Positions 50,330 through 62,145 of a DNA stretch of 64,000 nt are shown one piece after another (positions within the stretch are counted from its first letter, which is position 1; each line of letters opens with the position of its first letter). Under the pieces are notes generated by a model. That model made no database searches and was not told the origin of the DNA. It saw nothing but the letters and a program-made list of their open reading frames with translations. Source of the stretch: Saccopteryx bilineata (taxonomy: Eukaryota; Chordata; Mammalia; Chiroptera; Emballonuridae); assembly GCF_036850765.1 (NCBI RefSeq), contig NC_089492.1:296059090-296123089 (forward strand). The letters are read 5' to 3'. A program made the translations under genes and the position numbers.

Positions 50330-52530
50330 GGTGCCCCAGGGATCATGCTGCCTCCCTCCGCCGAGGGTGGGGAGGGCCTGCGCTCGCTGCGGGGAGCCAC
50401 AGATAAGCAGCTGGGGACTCTGTCCAGCCCTTCGGTCTCCTCATCTGCACATGGGGGGGGGGGGGAATGCCACACTGACGTCATGGGGCTCTCAGGGCAG
50501 GGGAAATGCAACGAGTCCTTCTGACGGCAGTGGTGAGGCCCCCAAAGAAGTGGGGGTGCTCTTCATTGGAGGACAGACACAATGTCCGCACCATACACCC
50601 AAAGCTCACAGACACACACGGGAAGGCTGATTATGACTGACAGTCCGGGATGACCCCAAAGGCTTAACTGGGAGTCAACAGGCTCAGCTCCAGCTCTGGC
50701 CTTCACCTAGGGAAAAGCCAAGCCGCCCCTCAGGCCTCCCCCCACAGGCTCCACCTCCCCAGCGGCCGGGGAGTTGTCAGGAGGCCCTGCGCGGAGCCCC
50801 AGGCAGCCCAGAGGAGAGGTGGGGAGGCAGGCGGAGGAGGGATCCCAGCACCTGCTCCCTCTCCAAGGATTCTGGGGAAGGGAGGGACTCGGAGGACACA
50901 GCAGGAGCGGTGGGGTGGGGTGGGGTGGAAGGGAGAGAAAAGGAACAGAAATGGGGAGGCAGAACAGATACAGAAAAAAAGGGAATAAAGAAGAGAGTTA
51001 GCAAAACAAGACCCCTAAACCCTGTCTACGAAAGGCCTGCTGAGCACCCACACCCACGGCGCTTCAGGGAGAGTCAATGGGGGACGACAAGTAAGGGGGA
51101 GCTAGGCGGCTGGAAAAGGGGGTCTGGAAAAGACAGGAGGGCGGGAGGGGGGTGTCAGGTGGGAAGGCCCGCTGCGGGAAGGCGCTGGGACAAGAAGCAG
51201 AAGCCAAGGCGGAGAGAGACCAAATCGAAGCCGTACGGAGGGGATTGGAGGCGGCGGTCAAGGGGGGACACAGGTGGTGGAACCCAGGGCGGGGCCAAGA
51301 AAACCCGATGGGAGACCTGGGGTGCAGGCAGAGAAAACAGAGAGGGGCGTGGAGGTCCAGGGAGGGCCCTGAGATGGCATAAACAGCTTAGGGACCCAGA
51401 AACTAGGGGTTTGGAGAAGTAGGGGGTCAGGAGAAGAAGTCCTGGGGACCCCGGGAAGAGCGTGGGAAGGCCGCGAGGACAGAGCCTGGGGCCCAGGCAG
51501 GGCCCTGGGTAGACAGGGAGGGTCCAGGGAGGAACTGGGGGAAGCAGACGCGTACCCAGGGACCGGGGTAAGCAGGGAGGGTGCAGGGCAAGGGCCTTGG
51601 GAGTCCAGGGGGGATGCAGGGAAGAGACTGGAGCAGGAAGGGTGCCCGGGAAGGCACAGGCTGCGGGAGGGGCCTGGTAAGGAGGCACAGGGCCGGCTGC
51701 GCGCTGGGAGCCGCAGGACGCTCGCCTAGGGGCCGGGAAACGTGGGCGCCTGGACACGAGGTGCCTGCCGGGCCGGACGGCGGAAAGACAGTCCAGGCTG
51801 GGGGTGACCGAGAGCCAAGGCGGGGGCCGAGAGGGCGCGCAGACATCGGGTCCCGTGCCGCCCCTCACCCGCTTTTCCTTTTCCTCCTCCTCCTCCTCCT
51901 TCTCAGGCAACCGCGCCGCAGCCACCGCCTCTACCACCTCCCACCGCCTCTTCCAGCAATCCTCAGACTCGGTCGGCTCGCCTCCCATCTGCCTCCCGGG
52001 GCCCGCCCCGCCGCGGCCACCGCGGCCTGCCATTGGCCCACGCCGCTGCCATTTTTCGGTTGCTGTGGCGTTAGCGCCTCTCCCATTGGCGGAGCTCCTC
52101 TCTGCTTCCTCCGCCCGCCCCCACAAAACCCGGTCAGTGGCGGGCCCCCACCCCGACAAAACCCCGCCACGCCCGCGCTGCCCCTCCGTGCCGCCAACTG
52201 CCGCCGTTGGTTCCCGAGGTTGTCCTTCCGACGCTACCATGGAGACGTAACCCCCGCCCACTACCCGAAGTCGGCACCCTCATTGGCCCAAAGCCCCGTC
52301 TTTCGGGTTGGCGGGTCAGGTTATTTGGGTCCAAGTGGAAAGAAGGCGAGCTCCGCCTGCTCCAGGACTTGGATGCGGTTGGCTTGCTTTGAAAGGGCTC
52401 ATTCTTCCATTGGCTTAGATGTCCGCCCGTTACCAAAAAAAGTCGCGACCTCCCTCCCTATTCTTTCTTAAGGTACCTTCAATCCACGCCAAGCGGAGAG
52501 CAGGGCCGAGCGGGGAGGTGAGTGCGCGCG
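50330..52530 (-). promoter_or_regulatory. KMT5C: KMT5C 5' region: non-coding exon(s) and CpG/CCAAT promoter
   Basis: A plausible acceptor (GGCAG/CATGATC, minus strand, 50348) precedes the start codon. 50500-51830 is GC-rich intronic DNA with no known similarity. From 51850 to 52530, CpG is frequent and four CCAAT boxes (ATTGG on plus) lie at about 52032, 52085, 52282 and 52409. All point the same way. The exact start is not determined. Confidence 0.6.
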
Positions 52531-53415
52531 CACCTCCGTGCCCCGCCCCGCCTCGCCGCCCCACCGCCCCGAGAGGCCTGCGGTTGCCAAGGCGACAAAA
52601 CTTTATTGACAACCTTACCCCGGGTACAAAGGGCTCTCACTCTCCCTGCTGGATCACCTTCTCCCCCCCTATACCCCTTTTAATTTCAGGAGTACCCACA
52701 ATAACACTCTGTGGGTGAGCGGGTCGGAAAGAAGCAGACTGAGAAGCTCTGGAGAAAGCCCTGATTTATGGGACCCTCCCATGGGGCACCCCCCCTTCCT
52801 GAATTAGTATCACCGCGCGCCCCTCCTTCCAGTCCGAGAGGCAAACATAATTAGCCATGCATCGTAATTACGCCCAGAATAATAAACTCCGCGCCTGGAG
52901 CGGGCGGTCTTTGTTTGGTTGACTGCTATACAGTATATATGATTTACGGAGTAGACGGTTTCTCTGTGCCATCGCTCTGTGTCGTAGGGGAGGTGGCTAG
53001 CCCTCTCTGGGCCTCAGGCAAGCAACTAGAAAACAAAGACCACACACACTGCTGCCTCCCTGAGGGGGTTCTTCTTCACACCTTCCCAGGTGTCCTTCCC
53101 CAGCCTTCCACGCTCTGTTTGTATTGTTCCTTTCTTAGCTGGGATTACCTTCAGCTCTGAGAGACCCCAAACCCGGGTGCTCCACCCCCTAGAAAAACTG
53201 GCCGCAGCTCCAGAGGAGAGAAGCAGTCTCAGCCACAGAGAAAGAGCCGGCCAGCAGAAACTCTCTGCCAACCTGAGTTGTTCAGAAAAGTCCTATCCGC
53301 CTGTCTGAATCTGAGGTTTACCGCTTGGGTTCACGGGCGTGCACCACAGAGAAACTCTCACAAACGTGAACAAAAAGATGAGCCCGAGATGGCTAGCGAC
53401 AGCAGTGGGTTTTTT
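52531..53415. other. Gene-free DNA beyond the KMT5C promoter
   Basis: Contains an X-box-like palindrome (52583-52596), a minus-strand AATAAA at about 52601, and an AT-rich homeodomain-like block at 52845-52885. No exon is identified; human has TMEM150B next in this direction, but none of its coding sequence is recognisable here. Confidence 0.45.
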
Positions 53416-54784
53416 TTGTTTGTTTGTTTTTTTATTATTATTTTTATTTTTTGTTTGTTTGTTTTTTTACAGTGACAGAGAGAGAGAGTCAGAGAGAGGG
53501 ATAGATAGGGACAGATAGACAGGAACGGAGAGAGATGAGAAGCATCAATCATTAGTTTTTCGTTGGGACACCTTAGTTTATTGATTGCTTTCCCATATGT
53601 GCCTTGACATTGGGGCTGCAGCAGATCAAGTAACCCCTTGCTGGAGCCAGCGACCTTGGGTCCAAGCTGGTGAGCTTTGCTCAAACCAGATAAGTAGGCG
53701 CTCAAGCTGGTGACCTAGGGGTCTCAAACCTGGGTCCTCCGCATCCCAGTCTGATGCTCTATCCACTGTGCCACCGCCGGTCAGGCAAGACAGCAGTGGG
53801 TTTTTTTGTTGTTTTTTTTTAAAGTTTATTTCTCTATTCTCAGCACATGCCAGGGTTTTTACAGAGACAGAGAGAGAGAGAGTCAGAGTGAGGGATAGAC
53901 AAGGACAGACAGACAGGAACAGAAAGATGAGAAGCATCAATCATTAGTTTTTCGTTGTGACACCTTAGTTGTTCATTGATTGCTTTCTCATATGTGCCTT
54001 GACCATGGGCCTTCAGCAGACCGAGTAACACCTTGCTTGAGCTAGCGACCTTGGGTCCAAAGCTGGTGAATTTTTGCTCAAACCAGATGAGCCCACGCTC
54101 AAGCTGGCGACCTCCAGGTCTCGAACCTGGGTCTTCCGCATCCCAGTCCGACACTCTATCCACTGGTCAGGCTGTTGTGGGTTTTTTTGTTTGTTTGTTT
54201 TGTTTTGTTTTCCTGTATTTTTCTGAAGCCGGAAACGGGGAGAGACAGTCAGACAGATTCCTGCATGCGCCCGACTGGGATCCACCCGGCTCACCCACCA
54301 GGGGGCGATGCTCTGCCCCTCCGGGTGTCGCTCTGTTGCGACCAGAGCCACTCTAGTGCCTGGGGCAGAGGCCATGGAGCCATCCCCAGCCCCCGGGCCA
54401 TCTTTGCTCCAGTGGAGCCTTGGCTGAGGGAGGGGAAGAGAGAGACAGAGAGAAAGGAGAGGGGGAGGGGTGGAGAAGCAGATGGGTGCTTCTCCTGTGT
54501 GCCCTAGCCGGGAATTGAACCAGGGACTTCTGCACGCCAGGCCGACGCTCTACCACTGAGCCAACCGGCCAGGGCTGTTGTTGTTGTTTTTTTAAAAGAT
54601 TTTATTTATTCATTTTTAGAGAGACAGGAGAGAGAGAGAGAGAGAGAAAGGGGGGAGGAGCAGGAAGCATCAACTCCCATATGTGCCTTGACCAGGCAAG
54701 CCCAGGGTTTTGAACCAGCGACCCCAGCATTCTAGGTCAATGCTTTATTCACTGCACCACCACAGGTCAGGCAAGACAGCAGTG
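53398..54784 (-). repeat. Composite of four SINEs stacked at one site
   Basis: In order: 'ttgag'-type 53460-53786, 'ttgag'-type 53858-54173, long type 54205-54576 and short type 54588-54773, all reverse-oriented. The target word gacagcagtg occurs at 53398, 53789 and 54775. Confidence 0.88.
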
Positions 54785-56237
54785 TTTTTAACGGTGAAAA
54801 AAACTAGAAATGGCTTAAAGACCCATCCCATGAAGGACGGATCAATGGATATTGGAGTATTCATACCGGGAACACCATACAGCAGTGAAGGGGTGTTGGA
54901 ATACCACGTGCAGCAACTTGGGCAAAAGTCTGTATAGCTGAATGCAAGTTGGGTTTTTTAGTTGGTTTCTTTTTTAGGTTTTATTTATTGATTTTAGAGA
55001 AAAAATATATATAGAGAGAGAGAAGGGGAGAGGAGGAGCAGGAAGCAGTGAGAAGCATCAACTCCTACTATTTGCTTCGTTTGTACCTTGACCAGGCAAC
55101 CCCTGCGGTTTCAAACCCAGGTCCTCAGCATTCCAGGTCTACGCTTTATCCACTGCGTCGCCCCAGGTCAAATATGGAAGGCAGAAGTTTTAAAACACAG
55201 AAAACAAAGGTTGTGTGTGGATACGTGTTCACAAATGAAATGTGCAAGGGTGTGACAAAGGTGCTGGAGCCGTTGTGGTGACCCCAGCGGGTGGGGGGTG
55301 GGGCAGAAAGCATGCAATCAGGAAAGCTACACAAGACACTGTTATTTGTCACTTCTTGTTTGTTAGGTCCGGAAGAAGTGGTGAGGTCCCTGTATTCACT
55401 ATCTGTTCTTTTTCTGCATGTTGGAAGCATTTCATCAAACAAAGAAAAGTTTGACCTCCCAATTCCACATCCCGGATTTTATGCTAAGGAAATAACTAGA
55501 CAAGTGTTAACATATTTATAAAGAGGTGGGTCTCCGCTTTCTTTTAAACCCAGAAAACTAGGAAAAGCCTGAATGTCCAACAATGGATGACTGGATCAAC
55601 TATCCAGCATATCCAATTTCTAACACGTAACTGAGCTCTTGGCACATGCCAGTCACTTTGCAAATGGCCCTGTGAGGGTGGGCCATTTTACAGACGAGCA
55701 AAGAGAGGTTGCTTATCCTCCTGATGGAAGGGTTCTATAACTGGCCATCAGACCCTCAACCTCTGGGTTACATCACGCACATGGGACCCAACTGGTTCTC
55801 AATCTTCAGAGAGCACTATCAGAGCTACGTCTGAGGCGGAGAGAAACAGTGACATGCCACAGCATGGTTGAACCTGGAAGATGTCACGCCAGGTATAAGG
55901 AGCCAGACACCAGAAGTCACATAGGGATGATTCTATTTCTAAGACATTTCCACAACTGGTTAATCCATCCAGCTGGAAACCAGATTTATGATGGCCAATG
56001 GAAGATGAGAATGGGCATGGGGGTTTCCTTTCCAGATAAAGAAGTTCTGGAATGTATAGAGTGCCATTGATTTGTACACTTCAAGATGATAAGAATGGTA
56101 AATATGAGTTTGTGTGTATTTATAACCGAAACAAAGAGAGAGAGAGAAAGAGAAAAAATAGTTACCTCAGCAAGGGAATGTAGTGAAAATAGAGATTCCA
56201 AGACTCAGCACAGTCAAGGGTTTAATAATAAATCATT
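54785..56237. repeat. Old LINE-1 pieces with a SINE and a MIR
   Basis: 'catacagcagtgaaggggtgttgg' text (54875-54900), 55430-55600 and 55830-56100 resemble L1 3' regions. A short-type SINE (minus) lies at 54960-55168. A MIR-like block ('cattttacagacgagcaaagagagg') lies at 55684-55709. No gene is seen. Confidence 0.5.
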
Positions 56238-56435
56238 TTACCTGTTCAGGTAGCTCAGTTGGTTAGAGAGTCCTTCTGATAAACTAAGGCTCCATTTCCA
56301 GTCAGGGCACATAGAAGAATCAATCAATCAATCAATGCATAAATAAGTGGAATAACAAATCAATGTTTCTCTCTCTCTCTCTCTCTTTCCCTCTCTTTCT
56401 CTTTCAAATCAATCAAATGAATTTAAAAATTAAAA
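56238..56435 (+). repeat. tRNA SINE ('agctcagttggttagag' type)
   Basis: 'cctgttcaggtagctcagtt' head, (aatc)n at 56321-56336 and CT-rich then A-rich tail. Confidence 0.85.
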
Positions 56436-56446
56436 GTAGTTTTACG

Positions 56447-56665
56447 GACTCTGGCTGGGTGATTCAGTGTATAGAATGTGGCCCAGGTGAGCTGAGGTTG
56501 CAGGGCACGCCCAGACACATAGGAGAAGCAATCAATGAGTGCACAACTACATGGAACAACTGAGTGGAACAGTGAGTTGATACCTGTCTCTCTCTCCTCC
56601 TCCCCCATTTCTTGCTCTCTCTCTTCCTCTCTCTCTAAAATTAATCAATAAAAAATGAAAACAAA
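56447..56665 (+). repeat. tRNA SINE, older type
   Basis: 'ctctggctgggtgattcagt' head and 'aaattaatcaataaaaaatg' tail. It adjoins the preceding SINE. Confidence 0.75.
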
Positions 56666-57210
56666 TGTTTCTATGAATCATTTTACCCCCACGGAAGCCC
56701 TGTGGATCACACGGGAGCTGGCTAGGAATGCGGAATCTTGGCTGGGGTGCAGGCCTTCAGAGTCAGAAGCCCCTGGAAAGAGGACTGCCATAAGGCTCTG
56801 AAACCCTGGAGAAGCAAGCCTTATAAGATCCCTTTCCATGACACAGGAGGAAAACTTGACCTGAAGTGTCAATGCACAATACAATATTCAGATGATATAG
56901 TATAGAATTGTACCCCTGGAACCTATATAATGTTTTTGACCAATGTCACCCCAAGACATTCAATTAAACAAACGAACTAAAAATAAAAGACACCTTCCTA
57001 GGTGGCTTCCTGGGACCACACATTCACAAGCTGCAGGGACAGGGACACTGTGGGCTGGGTAGCTCTCCCGGTGGTATGTGGCTTATTATTAGGAAGAAAG
57101 GCTTGTTATAAAACAGTGAATTCAGGAGAGTCATATTTTGAGGGGAAACTCATATATTAACATATATGTAAGTTAAATGATTAGAGGGAAGATGTGGAGA
57201 AAAAGGAACC
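56666..57210. other. Unassigned DNA with an L1 3' tail piece
   Basis: 'ttgtacccctggaacctata...accaatgtcacccc' (56908-56954) is like the bat L1 3' end at 43590-43620. The rest has no recognised identity. Confidence 0.45.
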
Positions 57211-57354
57211 CTAGTGCTCGGGTAGTGAGATCATCATTTGGTGCAGCCACTATGAAAAACAGTAGGTAGGCTCCTCAGAAAATCAACAGTGGAGTGGCCA
57301 TAGGACCCAGCGATCCCACTTCTGGTTGGATATCCAAAAGGCAATGAAATCAGG

Positions 57355-57482
57355 TCCTGACCTGTGGTGGCACAGTGGGATAAAGTGTTGATATGGAAGA
57401 CTGAGGTTGCCGGTTCGAAATCCTGGGCTTGCCTGGTCAAGGCACATGTGGGAGTTGATGCTTCTTGTTCCTCCCCCTTCTC

Positions 57483-57525
<43 letters not shown>

Positions 57526-57615
57526 GTGTGTCTCTCCTCTCTGAAAATTGAATAACATCTTTTTTTTTTAATTTATTTTATTATTTATTTATTTATTCAT
57601 TTTAGAGAGGAGAGG

Positions 57616-57659
<44 letters not shown>

Positions 57660-57782
57660 GGGGAGGAGCTGGAAGCACCAATTCCCATATGTGCCTTGAC
57701 CAGGCAAGCCCAGGGTTTCAAACCGGCGACCTCAGCATTTCCAGGTCGAGGCTTTATCCACTGCGCCACCACAGGCCAGGCT
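57355..57782. repeat. Two short-type SINEs in opposite directions
   Basis: The plus copy 57355-57555 is entered at its tail by a minus copy 57560-57782. 'tgaataacatcttt' flanks the second copy on both sides (57548 and 57782 onward). Confidence 0.88.
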
Positions 57783-57924
57783 GAATAACATCTTTAAAAA
57801 AATCAATTAAATTAGGATCTTGAAGAGATACCTGCACCTTCATGTTTATTGCAGCATTATTCGTACTAAGACATGGAAACAGCTAAGTACCCCTCGGCAG
57901 ATGCATGGCAAAAGAAAACATGGA

Positions 57925-58120
57925 TTGGCCTGACCGGTGTTGGCACCGTGGATCAATCATCGGCCTGGAACCCTGAGGTTGCCAGTGCAAAACCTGGGCT
58001 TGCCTGGTCAAGGCACATGTGGGAGTTGGTGCTTCCTGCTCTTCCCCCCTTCTCTCTTTCTTTCTTCCCCCCACCACCTCTCTAAAATGAATAAATAAAA
58101 ATTTTAATACTGTTTATTTT
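57925..58120 (+). repeat. Bat tRNA SINE, short type
   Basis: 'cctgaccggtgttggcaccg' head, CT-rich middle and 'aaaatgaataaataaaaatt' tail, inside L1. Confidence 0.88.
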
Positions 58121-58239
58121 AAAAAATAAAGGAAATATGGATTATATACACAATGAAACAGTATTCAGCTGTGAGGAAGAAGAAAATCCTTCCATTTGCA
58201 ACAACATAGATGAACCAGGAAGGTATTATGATTGCTGTT

Positions 58240-58612
58240 ATTGTAAGATTGAGAGGGTGAGGGACAGACAGGGACAGACAGAAAGGGAGAGAGATGAGAA
58301 GCATCAATTCATTGCGAATGAACAGTTGTTCATTGATTGCTTTTTCATATGTGCCTTGACGGGGGGGGGGGTGCTTCAGCCAAGCCAGTGACCCCTTGCT
58401 CAATTATGCAACCTTGGGCTCAAGCCAGCAATCTTGGGCTTCAAGCCAGAGACCTTTGGGCTCAAGCCAGAGACCATGGGGTCATGTCAATGACCTCATG
58501 CTCAAGCTGGTGACCCCACACTCAAGCCAGCAACCTCGGCGTTTTGAACCTGGGTCCTCAGCGTCCCAGGCCAATGCTCTATTTACTGTGCCATCGTCTG
58601 GTCAGGCTAGTG
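58240..58612 (-). repeat. 'ttgag'-module SINE
   Basis: Several 'caagccagtgacc'-like modules, G-run at 58360-58370 and head complement 'gccatcgtctggtcaggct', inside L1. Confidence 0.88.
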
Positions 58613-59079
58613 GGCATTATGCTAAGTGAAATAAGTCAGACAGAGAAAGACAAATACTATACAGTATCACTTATATGTGAAATCTAAAAAATATATATCA
58701 AGTTCGTAGAAACAAAGAGTGGACTGGTGTTTCCCAGGGGCTGGAGGCATAGGGAAAATGGAGAGATGGTGGTCAAAGAGCACAAACTTCTAGCTATCCA
58801 ATGAGTACGTGGTGGGGATGTAACAGACAGCATAGTGATCATAGTTACTAATAATATATGGTGCACTTCAAATTTCCTAAGGGAATAGATCTCCAGTTTT
58901 CTCACAGCACATACTAAGAAAGGGTAACTATGTGCGGTGATGGATGTGTTAATTAGCTTGATTGTGGAGATCATTTCACAGTGTATGCATCTATCAAATC
59001 ATCACGTTGTACAACCGAAACATAATTTTTGATTGTCAATCATAGCTCAATAGAACTGGGGGAAAAAATAAATGGTTGG

Positions 59080-59440
59080 AGGCCCTGGCCACTTGGCTCA
59101 GCGGTAGAGCGTTGGCCCGGCGTGTGAAAGTCCTAGGTTCGATTCCCAGCCAGGGCACACAGGAGAAGCGCCCATCTGCTTCTCCATTCTTCCCCCTCTC
59201 TTTCCTTTCTATCTCTCTCTTCTCCTCCTGCAGCCAAGGCTCCATAGGAGCAAAATTAGCTCAGTGGCTTCCGCCTCAGGCGCTAGAATGGCTCCGGTTG
59301 CAATGGAGCAGCGCCCCAGATGGGCAGAGGCTCACTTCCTGGTGGGCATGCAGAGTGGATCCCAGTCAGGTGCATGCGGGAGTCTATCTCTCTGCCTCCC
59401 TGCTTCTCACTCCAGAAAAATATAAATAAATAAATAAATA
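59080..59440 (+). repeat. Bat tRNA SINE, long type
   Basis: 'ccctggccacttggctcagc' head to (aaat)n tail. 'tggttggagg' precedes it and 'tagttggaggg' follows. Confidence 0.92.
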
Positions 59441-59573
59441 GTTGGAGGGAATTGTCTGTCTGTTTTCATGTGTTATTTGTGCAATAACAAAATGTATATC
59501 ATAATAGAATAGAAACAGAGATGGATTAAGGTCAGTTGAAGCCCCAGGCACAGAAAATAATATTGGACCCCTT

Positions 59574-59615
<42 letters not shown>

Positions 59616-60515
59616 TGAAAATAAAAATACATGTTAATCATATTTTTAAATAAATAAAAAATATCATGTACTATTCATGTTAAAATTGCACATATGAAAC
59701 CAAACTTGGTGTGGTTAGAAAGAAGTGTCAAGTTGGGGTTTTGCAGGGCCCTGCAGAAGTCGGGGTTCAGGGTGCCACCCAGTGCATCCACCATTAAATC
59801 TGCCTCTGAATAGAAGTATCACATATTATATGTTGATATATATATCTATATATTCTTATTCATATGCATGTGCAGATATACACACACATGTATCTATATC
59901 ATCACCACCACTATTACCATTGTCATCATCAACCTCGCTATTACCATTGTCACCATCATCACCATCATCACCATGCTCAAAGCTCTTCAATGGATTCCCA
60001 TCTTAGTAGCCAGCTTCCCAGATCACCCCTAGTCACTATCTCCTGTTCTAGGATTCACCCCTTCCTGTAGCCCCTTCTGCACTGGATCAGACTGAGCTGT
60101 GTCACCCAAAGCATATTGCAAAAATGAGGGGACTTTCAAGGCTAGTTCATCAAAGACATGTAGCTTCCTCCTTGCTCTTTCTGGAATCTGTTCTCTGGGG
60201 CAGCGTGGTGCCACGTCCAGAGATCATTGAAACCACCCTATGGAGAAGTCCATGAGTCAAGGAACTGAAATCCTGTGCCAACAGCCGGAGAGGAACTGAA
60301 ACTTCCTGCCAACATTTGATGGTCACGTGAGGGAGCCAACCTGGACACAACCTTTCTATCTCTACCAAGCGCTTGGACAACTATGCCCTGATTGATATTA
60401 AAAAAAAATGACACACGAATTGGGTCTGCAGATGCCCCATGTCAGCCATATGCAGCTGGCATATTTAACAAATCTCCTCCTTCAATAAAACTCTTCAAAA
60501 TTAAAACAAAATTTT
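59441..60515. other. Unassigned DNA with microsatellites
   Basis: (GA)n at 59577-59612, AT-rich text at 59640-59860 and a (CAT/ATC)n tract at 59896-59975. A unique-looking block with 'ttcaataaaactcttc' lies at 60100-60500. No gene is seen. Confidence 0.5.
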
Positions 60516-60519
60516 TTTT

Positions 60520-61597
60520 TTAATTTTTTTAAAAATTTATTCATTTTAGAGAGAGGAGAGAGAGAGAAAGAAGTGTGAGGAGCAGGAAGCACAAACTCCC
60601 ATATGTGCCTTGATCAGGCAAGCCCGGTGTTTTGAACTGGTGACCTCAGAGGACCAGGTCAACGTTTTATCTACTATATCACCACAAGTCAGGCAACAAC
60701 ATCTTTAAATTTATTTATTAATTATTTTGTGAGAGAGACAGAGAAAGGGACAGATAGGAACAGACAGACAGGTACAGAGAGAGATGAGAAGCATCAAGTC
60801 TTCATTGCGGCATCTTAGTTGTTCATTAACAAAAGATTTTTTTGATTGATTTTTAGAGAGACAGCAAGAGGAAGAGACAGAAGGAGTTTGTTGTTCCACT
60901 TCAGATGTGCATTCCCTGGTTGCTTCCTGTATCTGTCCTGACTATGGATTCAACCTGCAACCTTGGTGCTTCCAGACGAAGCTCCAAGTGACTGAGCTAA
61001 CTGGCCAAGGCCCTGATTAACATCTTTTGTTTTTTTTAAAGAGAGTTTATTTTATTTTATTTTTTTGTGGCAGAGACAGAGACAGTCAGAGAGAGGGACA
61101 GATAGGGACAGACAGACAGGAAGGGAGAAAGATGAGAAACATCAATTCTTCTTTGCGGCTCCTTAGTTGTTAATTGATTGATTTCTCATATGTGCCTAGA
61201 CTAGGGGGCTATAGCAGACCAAGTGACCCCTTCTTTGAGCTAGTGACCTTGGGCTCAAGCTGGTGAGCCTTGCTCAAACCCGATGAGCCCGCGCTCAAGC
61301 TGGTGACCTCGGGGTCTCCAACCTGGGTCTTCCTCATCCCAGTCTGACGCTCTATCCACTGCACCAATGCCTGGTCAGGCGGCCCTGATTAACATCTTTT
61401 TTTTTTAATTAAAATAATATTTTATTTATTGATTTTTAGAGAGAGGGGGGAGAGAGAGAGATAGAGAGAGAGAAGGGGGAGGAGCAGGAAGCATCAACTC
61501 CCATATGTACCTTGACCAGGCAAGACCAAGGTTTCGAACCAGCAATCTCAGTGTTCCAGGTCGATGCTTTATCCCACTGCATCACCACAGGTCAGGC
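60520..61597 (-). repeat. Five SINEs in series, all minus, with a repeated target site
   Basis: Short type 60520-60694, truncated 'ttgag' type 60705-60833, older type 60834-61010, 'ttgag' type 61045-61380 and short type 61405-61597. The 16-mer ccctgattaacatctt lies at 61011, 61383 and 61598. Confidence 0.88.
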
Positions 61598-61780
61598 CCC
61601 TGATTAACATCTTGATGAGAGTGACTCCAAACCAGACCCACCTGGCTTAAGGCACTCCCGAATTCCTGACCCACAGGATCCGTAAGGGATGGAAAGGGGC
61701 AAAGAAGATAATAATATTTATTGTTGTTTTAGGTGGCTATAGTTAATTAATACACTCCTAGATTAAAATCCCATGTCCGG
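61598..61780. other. Unassigned short interval
   Basis: Sequence after the third copy of the target word. Nothing is recognised. Confidence 0.5.
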
Positions 61781-62145
61781 CCCTGACTCAGCAGTAGAGC
61801 ATCGGCCTGCTGTGTGAAAGTCCTGGGTTTGATTCCTGGCCAGGGCACACAGGGGAAGCAGCCATCTGCTTCTCTACCCTTCCCCCTCTTTTTTCTCTTT
61901 GTCTCTCTCTCCCCCTCCCACAGCCAAGGCTCTATTGGAGCAAAGTTGGTTTGGGTGCTGAGGATGGCTCTATGACCTCCACCTCAGGTGCTAGAATGGC
62001 TCCAGCTGCAATGGAGCAATGACCCAGATGCGCAGAGCATCATCCCCTGGTGGGCATGCCAGGTGGATCCTGGTCGGGTGCATGTGGAAGTTTGCCTCTC
62101 TGCCTCCCCTCTTCTAACTTCAGAAAAATACAAAAAAAAAAAAAA
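61780..62145 (+). repeat. Bat tRNA SINE, long type
   Basis: 'ggccctgactcagcagtaga' head with a short deletion, long-type body and A-tail at 62131-62146. Confidence 0.9.

Larger units (their letters stand above)
57210..59050 (+). repeat. LINE-1 3' end split by four SINEs
   Basis: L1 text such as 'tttattgcagcattattcgt', 'caacatagatgaaccaggaa' and 'gcattatgctaagtgaaata...agtcagacagagaaagacaa' runs in order on the plus strand. It is interrupted by SINEs at 57355-57550 (+), 57560-57782 (-), 57925-58120 (+) and 58240-58612 (-). The final 'gtacaaccgaaacataattt' is a 3' UTR-like end. Confidence 0.8.

Noticed and set aside
51155..52261. Long open frame (368 codons) on the minus strand across the KMT5C promoter
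   Set aside because: Pro/Arg/Gly-rich, no similarity to a known protein, and explained by high GC content with few stop codons.
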